Below, piece after piece: positions 59,368 to 64,000 of a DNA stretch of 64,000 nucleotides. Location: positions 372,001-436,000 of the forward strand of contig NZ_ASVU01000001.1 of the NCBI RefSeq assembly GCF_000407365.1, written 5' to 3'. Source of the stretch: Enterococcus asini ATCC 700915. Its GTDB lineage: Bacteria; Bacillota; Bacilli; Lactobacillales; Enterococcaceae. Each line of letters begins with the position of its first letter. The stretch's first letter is position 1. The notes under the pieces were generated by a model, which searched no databases, was not told where the DNA came from, and saw only the letters and a list, made by a program, of their open reading frames with translations. A program made the translations under genes and the position numbers.

Positions 59368-60489
59368 CTACTCAACATTTATATCAAAATCAAAGGACTC
59401 CAAATCTATTTCTTCATCTTCTTCATTTTGCTCAGTGATAGTCTCAGGTTTTTTCAATACTGCATACACAATTCCCGTGATAAATGATCCAATCGTTAAT
59501 GCAATTAAAAACCAAATAGGGTTAGTCATCATAGGGACAACAAAAATCCCTCCGTGTGCTGCCGGACATTCCACACCCATACCAACAGCAATAGCACCTG
59601 CTGTTGCTGAACCAAGTACAGAGCTAACGATAAATCTTAATGGGTCAGCAGCTGCAAATGGCAGAACTCCCTCAGTAATAAAACACAATCCCATCGGAAG
59701 TGCAGCTTTTCCTGTTTCAACTTCTGTTTGTGAAAATTTCTTTTTTGCTAATACTGTAGCAATGAAAGCACCGATTGGAGGAGTCATGCCACCAATAATT
59801 TTTGCAGCCATTGGACCATTAACACCATCCGCACCTAATGCATTAGCTGCCAGAGAGGCCGTTTTATTTATTGGTCCTCCCAAATCAAATCCCATGCAAC
59901 CGCCAATTACTCCTCCAATAATTGATTTCGCTCCCCCATTTAATGAAATAATCCATAATTGAAACTTATCCATAATGAAGGCTAGTGGTGGAGATAGAAC
60001 CATTAAAAATAGCATACCAGCCAACAAAGTACACAATACAGGAATGATTAGTACTGGCATTAATCCTTGAAAAGATTTAGGTAGGTTCCATTTTTTTATC
60101 TGATTAACTAAATATCCAATAATAAAAGCAACCAATAGACCTCCTATGAAGCCAGCTTTTGTCTCTGTAGCTACATAACCTAAAATTAGTCCTGGAACAA
60201 TAGCAGGTCTTCCAGCAATTGAATATGCCGTCCCTGCGGTCATAACTGCAACGGCAAACGACATAGCATATGAGCTAATTTTATTAACTCCCCACCAAAA
60301 ACCAGTCCAAGTGAATGGATCCATATTAGTAAAGGGGGTAACCCCCGGTTCTACTAAATCTCCAATATCAAACCCGCCAAATCCTTTCGCAAGTGCTCCT
60401 AAAATCCCTCCTGCAACAATAATAGGTATCATATAAGAAATTCCTGTTAGCACGTGCTTCTTTATCTCTATCTTTTTCTTTGTTTTCAT
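59368..60489 (-). CDS. PTS EIIC component, fructose family
   Basis: The 373-residue permease has about nine membrane helices and the EIIC-Fru motifs MIPIIVAGGILGAL, GGPINKTASLAANALGADG, and ITEGVLPFAAADP. It imports and phosphorylates a sugar with the separate EIIA and EIIB. ATG at 60489 follows GGAGGTGCC. The C-terminus is a short acidic tail. Confidence 0.9.
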   Translation of the reverse strand: MKTKKKIEIKKHVLTGISYMIPIIVAGGILGALAKGFGGFDIGDLVEPGVTPFTNMDPFTWTGFWWGVNKISSYAMSFAVAVMTAGTAYSIAGRPAIVPGLILGYVATETKAGFIGGLLVAFIIGYLVNQIKKWNLPKSFQGLMPVLIIPVLCTLLAGMLFLMVLSPPLAFIMDKFQLWIISLNGGAKSIIGGVIGGCMGFDLGGPINKTASLAANALGADGVNGPMAAKIIGGMTPPIGAFIATVLAKKKFSQTEVETGKAALPMGLCFITEGVLPFAAADPLRFIVSSVLGSATAGAIAVGMGVECPAAHGGIFVVPMMTNPIWFLIALTIGSFITGIVYAVLKKPETITEQNEEDEEIDLESFDFDINVE

Positions 60490-60513
60490 TTTCGGCACCT
60501 CCAATCATATTAA

Positions 60514-60828
60514 TTAAACAGTCGTAGTCAACTTTTGATGGATTTTTTTAATAATCCCATCTGCAGATTTCATGACTAAGCTAATTGGAATCTCAATCAC
60601 TGGTTTCCCCTTAAAACGGTCTTTACTAACTCCGATATCTGTTGCTAAGATCACAATATCCGCATTAGCAATATCTTCAGTTGTCAATTCATTTTCGACA
60701 CCAATGGACCCTTGCGTTTCAATTTTTACTTCATCACCAAACTTAATTGCTGCCTTTTCTAACTTTTCCTTTGCAATGTAAGTATGTGCGATCCCCGCGG
60801 TGCACGCAGTAATTCCAATAATCTTCAT
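60514..60828 (-). CDS. PTS EIIB component, fructose type
   Basis: The 104-residue protein has the phospho-Cys loop TACTAGIAHTYIA (Cys9) and the QGSIGVENELT and IVILATDIGVSKDRF segments. It transfers phosphate from EIIA to the sugar. GAGGAAAGAAA precedes the ATG. It is the first gene of the operon. Confidence 0.9.
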   Translation of the reverse strand: MKIIGITACTAGIAHTYIAKEKLEKAAIKFGDEVKIETQGSIGVENELTTEDIANADIVILATDIGVSKDRFKGKPVIEIPISLVMKSADGIIKKIHQKLTTTV

Positions 60829-60872
60829 TTTCTTTCCTCTTTTCTTCTTTTTTTTACATATTCATCATATCA

Positions 60873-60886
60873 AGTATGCGCTTACA
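60873..60886 (-). promoter_or_regulatory. cre-like site upstream of the PTS operon
   Basis: Minus strand TGTAAGCGCATACT differs from the CcpA consensus WGWAARCGYTWWCW at one position. It overlaps the likely promoter region of EIIB. Confidence 0.5.
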
Positions 60887-60971
60887 ATATTGCTAAAATA
60901 TCGGTAACAATCCTACGGTAGGTAGCGTCAAGAATTATGTGTAAATGGAAAATCCATTCCGTTAATTACAG

Positions 60972-62010
60972 TTAAATCATTGACTCTAATGTATCCTGAA
61001 TTTCTTTAAATCCTTTGTGAATCCTGCCTAAAAATTTTTGGTTATATTGATTAAATTGCGACACTAAAAATCTTTCTAAAGAGTCTTCATTTGGAAATTG
61101 TTCTTTTCTTCGAGTATACCGTTTTAATTGTTTATTAAATCCTTCGATTAAGTTCGTTGAATAGATGGTTCGTCTGATAGTGGGAGGAAAATTATAAAAT
61201 GTGACTATGGCAGGATTCAAGAGCAGATTGACAACTCTTGGATACTGCTTTCCCCATTTTTTGACCATAAAGTCCACTTGAGCCAATGCCTCTTCTTTAG
61301 ACGTTGCTTGGTAAACCGCTTTGAACTCCTCACAAATTTCTTTTCGATCTCGAATACGCACTTTATGTGCGATATTTCTAGATACATGTACACAGCATTG
61401 TTGAAATTGTGCATTCGGATACACACTATGGATACTTTCTTCGATACCACTTAAACCATCGGTTACCACTAATAAAACCTCTTCTAACCCACGGTTTTTA
61501 AGATCTTGAAGAACCTCTTTCCAAATATACGCGGATTCTGTTGGGGCGATAGTGAACCCAAGAACTTCTTTGGTTCCATCCAATCGGATACCAATCGTAA
61601 TGTACACGGCTTCTTTTGAAACGGTTTGTCTCTTCAAAGGAATATGTGTCGCATCCATAAAGATAACGGAATAACTGGCTTCTAACGTTCTTTCTTTAAA
61701 TGCTAAAACGTCTTCAGACACGAGTTTACTCATGTTGGAGATCGTTTGTGGCGTATAGTGATGCCCATACATTTTTTCAATTAATTCGGAAATTTCAGCC
61801 ATCGTAATGCCTTTTTGAAATAATTGGATAACGGTCGTTTCTAACGAATCATTGGTTCTCTTATATGCTGGGAGTGTTTGTTGAGAAAATTCGCCATTCC
61901 GATCTCTAGGAATAGTTAAATTTAGCTCTCCATATTCTGTTTTAAATGTACGTGAATAATTCCCGTTACGGGAATTTCCTGAATTGAATCCATTTCGATC
62001 ATATTTTTCG
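60972..62010 (-). pseudogene. IS256-family transposase, 3' part
   Basis: An uninterrupted frame enters from the IS30 junction and reads YEKYDRNGFNSGNSRNGNYS, then the catalytic core: FMDATHIPL (Asp), VVTDGLSGIEESI (Asp), CVHVSRN and TNLIEGFNKQL (Glu). Residues after about 61802 could also be started at an internal ATG, but the protein lacks its DNA-binding N-terminus. The 5' part lies at 63077-63207. Confidence 0.85.
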
Positions 62011-62013
62011 TAG

Positions 62014-63076
62014 CGCCGATTGTAAAATTAAGCTAGACAGTTGAAAAAAGCCATTTGTGCTACACTCAAAATAGTTCCGTCGAAAGAATTATAAGGAGTG
62101 AGCACAAATGGCCTACACCCATCTTACACCAGACGAACTCGTATTGATAGAGTCTTATTTCCATATACACCAACCCGCTTCCAAAGTCGCGGGACTTCTA
62201 AAACGCTCTCGACAAACGATCTACAATGTCTATCACGCATTGGAACAGGGAAAGAATGCGCTGGATTACTATAAACAATACAAGCAAAACAAATCCCGCT
62301 GCGGCAGACGCCCCATTGTCTTGCCTGATGATCAAACAAGATACATTCAAAAGATGGTCAATCAAGGGTGGCCACCAGATGTGCTCATCGGTCGTGGCGA
62401 GAAAATAATTGATTGCTCGGCGCGCACTTTGTATCGGAAGTTCAAAAACAATGAGTTCAATATTTTGGATTTGCCAATGAAAGGGAAGCGTAAACCCAAT
62501 GGACACCAAGAGAAACGTGGTAAGCAAGCTTACAAAAGAACGATTCACGAAAGAAACGCCCGCTATCAGAATTTCGATGAAGAATTCGGTCACCTTGAAG
62601 GTGACACAATTGTTGGAGTGAAGCACAAAAGTGCTGTGATTACGCTAGTGGAGCGCCTATCCAAAGCAATCATTACCTTAAAACCCGCTGGTAGACAGGC
62701 AAAAGACATTGAACTTACATTGAATCATTGGTTTCAAACTTTTCCACCACACCTTTTCAAGACCATCACTTTTGATTGTGGCAAAGAGTTTTCCAACTGG
62801 AAATCGATCAGCAATACTAATGATATCGAGATCTTTTTTGCTGATCCCGGAACTCCTTCCCAACGCGGGCTGAACGAACATTCAAACGGGTTGCTTCGTA
62901 AAGATGGGCTTCCTAAGTCAATGGACTTCAGAGAAGTCCCCGAATCATTCATTCAGAGTGTCGCTTCTAAAAGAAACCATATTCCCAGAAAATCACTGCA
63001 TTACAAGACACCATTGGAAGTATTTTTGAGTCATGTGCGTCAGGACGATTTGTCTAGCTTAATTTGACATTTGAGA
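62014..63076 (+). mobile_element. IS30-family insertion sequence
   Basis: 1,063 bp with imperfect inverted ends: CGCCGATTGTAAAATTAAGC at the left and TCTCAAATGTCAAATTAAGC at the right (as read inward), sharing AAATTAAGCTAGACA. The 3-bp duplication TAG lies at 62011-62013 and 63077-63079. It carries one intact transposase gene and is inserted in the IS256 transposase gene, so it arrived later. Confidence 0.88.
62108..63067 (+). CDS. IS30-family transposase
   Basis: The 319-residue protein has an N-terminal HTH (YTHLTPDELVLIESYFH...VAGLLKRSRQTIYNVYHAL) and the DDE triad in HLEGDTIVG, ITFDCGKEFS and GLNEHSNGLLRKD. It is full length and apparently intact. AAGGAGTGAGC precedes the ATG. Confidence 0.92.
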   Translation: MAYTHLTPDELVLIESYFHIHQPASKVAGLLKRSRQTIYNVYHALEQGKNALDYYKQYKQNKSRCGRRPIVLPDDQTRYIQKMVNQGWPPDVLIGRGEKIIDCSARTLYRKFKNNEFNILDLPMKGKRKPNGHQEKRGKQAYKRTIHERNARYQNFDEEFGHLEGDTIVGVKHKSAVITLVERLSKAIITLKPAGRQAKDIELTLNHWFQTFPPHLFKTITFDCGKEFSNWKSISNTNDIEIFFADPGTPSQRGLNEHSNGLLRKDGLPKSMDFREVPESFIQSVASKRNHIPRKSLHYKTPLEVFLSHVRQDDLSSLI

Positions 63077-63207
63077 TAGTCTAAAAAAGCAGTTAGCTCT
63101 GCTTGTAGAAGTGAATTAATCGCTCGTTCTAAATGATCCCGAAATAATTCATCTAAATCGCCTTTATTGAGTAGTGTTTGCATAATTTCTGTAGTAAAAT
63201 TAGTCAT
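63077..63207 (-). pseudogene. IS256-family transposase, 5' part
   Basis: From ATG 63207, with TAGGAGG upstream, the frame reads MTNFTTEIMQTLLNKGDLDE and continues to LLQAELTAFLDY, where the IS30 insertion ends it. Joined to the 3' part (YEKYDRNG...) it gives a normal IS256 transposase. Confidence 0.85.
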
Positions 63208-63396
63208 GAGAAAGTCCTCCTATAAAATTTCGGTGTCGTAACTTTAATTTTACAGAATGGACTTTCTCTTTTTCTACCCTAAATTTCTATTTACACAAAA
63301 TATTTTACGCTATCCTACGGTACTTTTTTGCTTTTAAATCTACAAAAACTTTAGAACTAACTAGCACAAGTAGAATCATATTAAAAGTATTCAAAA

Positions 63397-63449
63397 CAAA
63401 AAAGTATGATTAAACATTGCAACTTACACAAGTTTAATCATACTTTTTT
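63397..63449. terminator. Terminator after upp
   Basis: AAAAAGTATGATTAAAC and GTTTAATCATACTTTTT with an 18-base loop. Confidence 0.8.
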
Positions 63450-63476
63450 ATTAATTAAATAAAAACAATAATTTTT

Positions 63477-64000
63477 CTATTTTGTTCCAAACAAGCGGTC
63501 GCCGGCATCCCCGAGACCTGGTTCGATATACCCGTGGTCATTTAGACGTTCGTCTAAAGCAGCGGTGTAAATATCAATGTCGGGATGAGCTTCTTGTAAA
63601 GCTTTAACCCCTTCTGGTGCCGCCACTAGACAGACAAATTTGATGTTTGATGCGCCCCGTTGTTTCAAAGAATCGATAGCCATAATCGCAGAACCCCCTG
63701 TAGCCAACATTGGATCGACTACAAACAACTGACGAGCAGCGATGTCTTCTGGCATTTTGAAGAAGTATTCGTGAGGTTCTAAGGTTTCTTCATCCCGAAA
63801 TAAGCCGATATGACCGACTTTTGCCGCCGGAATCAATTCTAAAATACCGTCTACCATGCCAATGCCGGCACGTAAAATCGGTACGATGGCAACTTTTTTA
63901 CCTGATAAAGTTTTTTGCACCGTTTTTTCGATTGGTGTTTCGATTTCGATATCTTCTAAAGGCATGTCCCGTGATACTTCATAAGCCATGAGCATGGCGA
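63477..64000 (-). CDS. upp: Uracil phosphoribosyltransferase, 5' end outside the window
   Basis: The visible 174 or so residues are the C-terminal part of Upp: [48 protein letters not shown], the PRPP loop [11 protein letters not shown] and the uracil-specific [18 protein letters not shown] end. It makes UMP from uracil and PRPP. About 35 N-terminal residues are missing. Confidence 0.97.
   Translation of the reverse strand, partial: AMLMAYEVSRDMPLEDIEIETPIEKTVQKTLSGKKVAIVPILRAGIGMVDGILELIPAAKVGHIGLFRDEETLEPHEYFFKMPEDIAARQLFVVDPMLATGGSAIMAIDSLKQRGASNIKFVCLVAAPEGVKALQEAHPDIDIYTAALDERLNDHGYIEPGLGDAGDRLFGTK

Larger units (their letters stand above)
60921..63314 (-). mobile_element. IS256-family insertion sequence, split by an IS30-family element
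   Basis: The ends share TAGCGT-N10-GTGTAAAT-N-GAAA as inverted repeats (60922 inward and 63313 inward). CTACGGTA occurs directly outside both ends (60913-60920 and 63315-63322), an 8-bp target duplication typical of IS256. Without the IS30 insert and its 3-bp duplication the element is 1,328 bp, the normal family size. The transposase is cut in two, so it is inactive. Confidence 0.88.

Noticed and set aside
53924-60828. Treating the whole block as a prophage or plasmid
   Set aside because: There are no structural, replication or conjugation genes; only sugar metabolism and IS genes are present.
62124-62952. Minus-strand open frames within the IS30 element
   Set aside because: They are antisense to the intact transposase and have no start signals.

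Overview
The window looks like the chromosome of a low-to-middle GC Lactobacillales bacterium, most likely Enterococcus or a close relative. The basis is the gene set (PepV, PepA, RodA, HtrA, RlmH, Rgg, MetQIN behind a Met-type T-box, hisS-aspS behind a T-box, LplB/LplC sugar transport), strong AGGAGG ribosome binding sites, frequent TTG/GTG starts, and IS3, IS30, IS256 and IS200 elements. Most genes lie on the minus strand. The first and last genes (enolase, uracil phosphoribosyltransferase) run off the ends.

Positions 1-15400 hold a divergent enolase behind a fluoride riboswitch, a flavin monooxygenase, two alpha/beta or acyltransferase-type enzymes, an operon of a class A beta-lactamase-like protein with two zinc-ribbon membrane proteins, a Vat-like acetyltransferase, an M24 peptidase homologue with degenerate metal ligands, an IS200-like element, an HrtAB-like ABC pair, a FUSC-like membrane protein and rlmH. 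A DnaA-box cluster separates rlmH from htrA (15400-15541).

Positions 17000-27850 form a beta-glucoside locus. A LacI regulator, two LplB/LplC permeases, a solute-binding lipoprotein, YesL and a ROK kinase resembling beta-glucoside kinase BglK form one operon. A 6-phospho-beta-glucosidase (GH1), a GH3 beta-glucosidase and an RpiR regulator follow. Together they suggest ABC import, ATP-dependent phosphorylation and phospho-hydrolysis rather than PTS uptake.

Positions 27900-53720 are mainly housekeeping: the ytpR/usp/ytpP-like/pepA cluster, YxeA, an orphan ABC ATPase, pepV, NAD(P)HX dehydratase, an OatA-like O-acetyltransferase, YitT, aspS-hisS with a T-box, tRNA-Pro(CGG), AraC and Rgg regulators, deoC, metQ-metI-metN with a T-box, a GcvH-like protein, an ArsC/Spx-like protein, rodA and tRNA-Thr(CGT).

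Positions 53800-63320 are a visibly AT-richer acquired block. It holds a fructose-type PTS (EIIA, EIIB, EIIC), a class II ketose-bisphosphate aldolase, an RpiB/LacAB-type isomerase and a BglG/MtlR-type regulator split by an IS3-family element. Upstream of that operon sits an IS256-family element with an 8-bp target duplication, itself split by an IS30-family element with a 3-bp duplication. The window ends in upp.

The most notable signals are the fluoride-switched divergent enolase, the BglK-type route, the DnaA-box cluster, the possible short peptide beside Rgg, the pepA leader peptide and hairpin, and the nested IS structure next to an interrupted PTS regulator.
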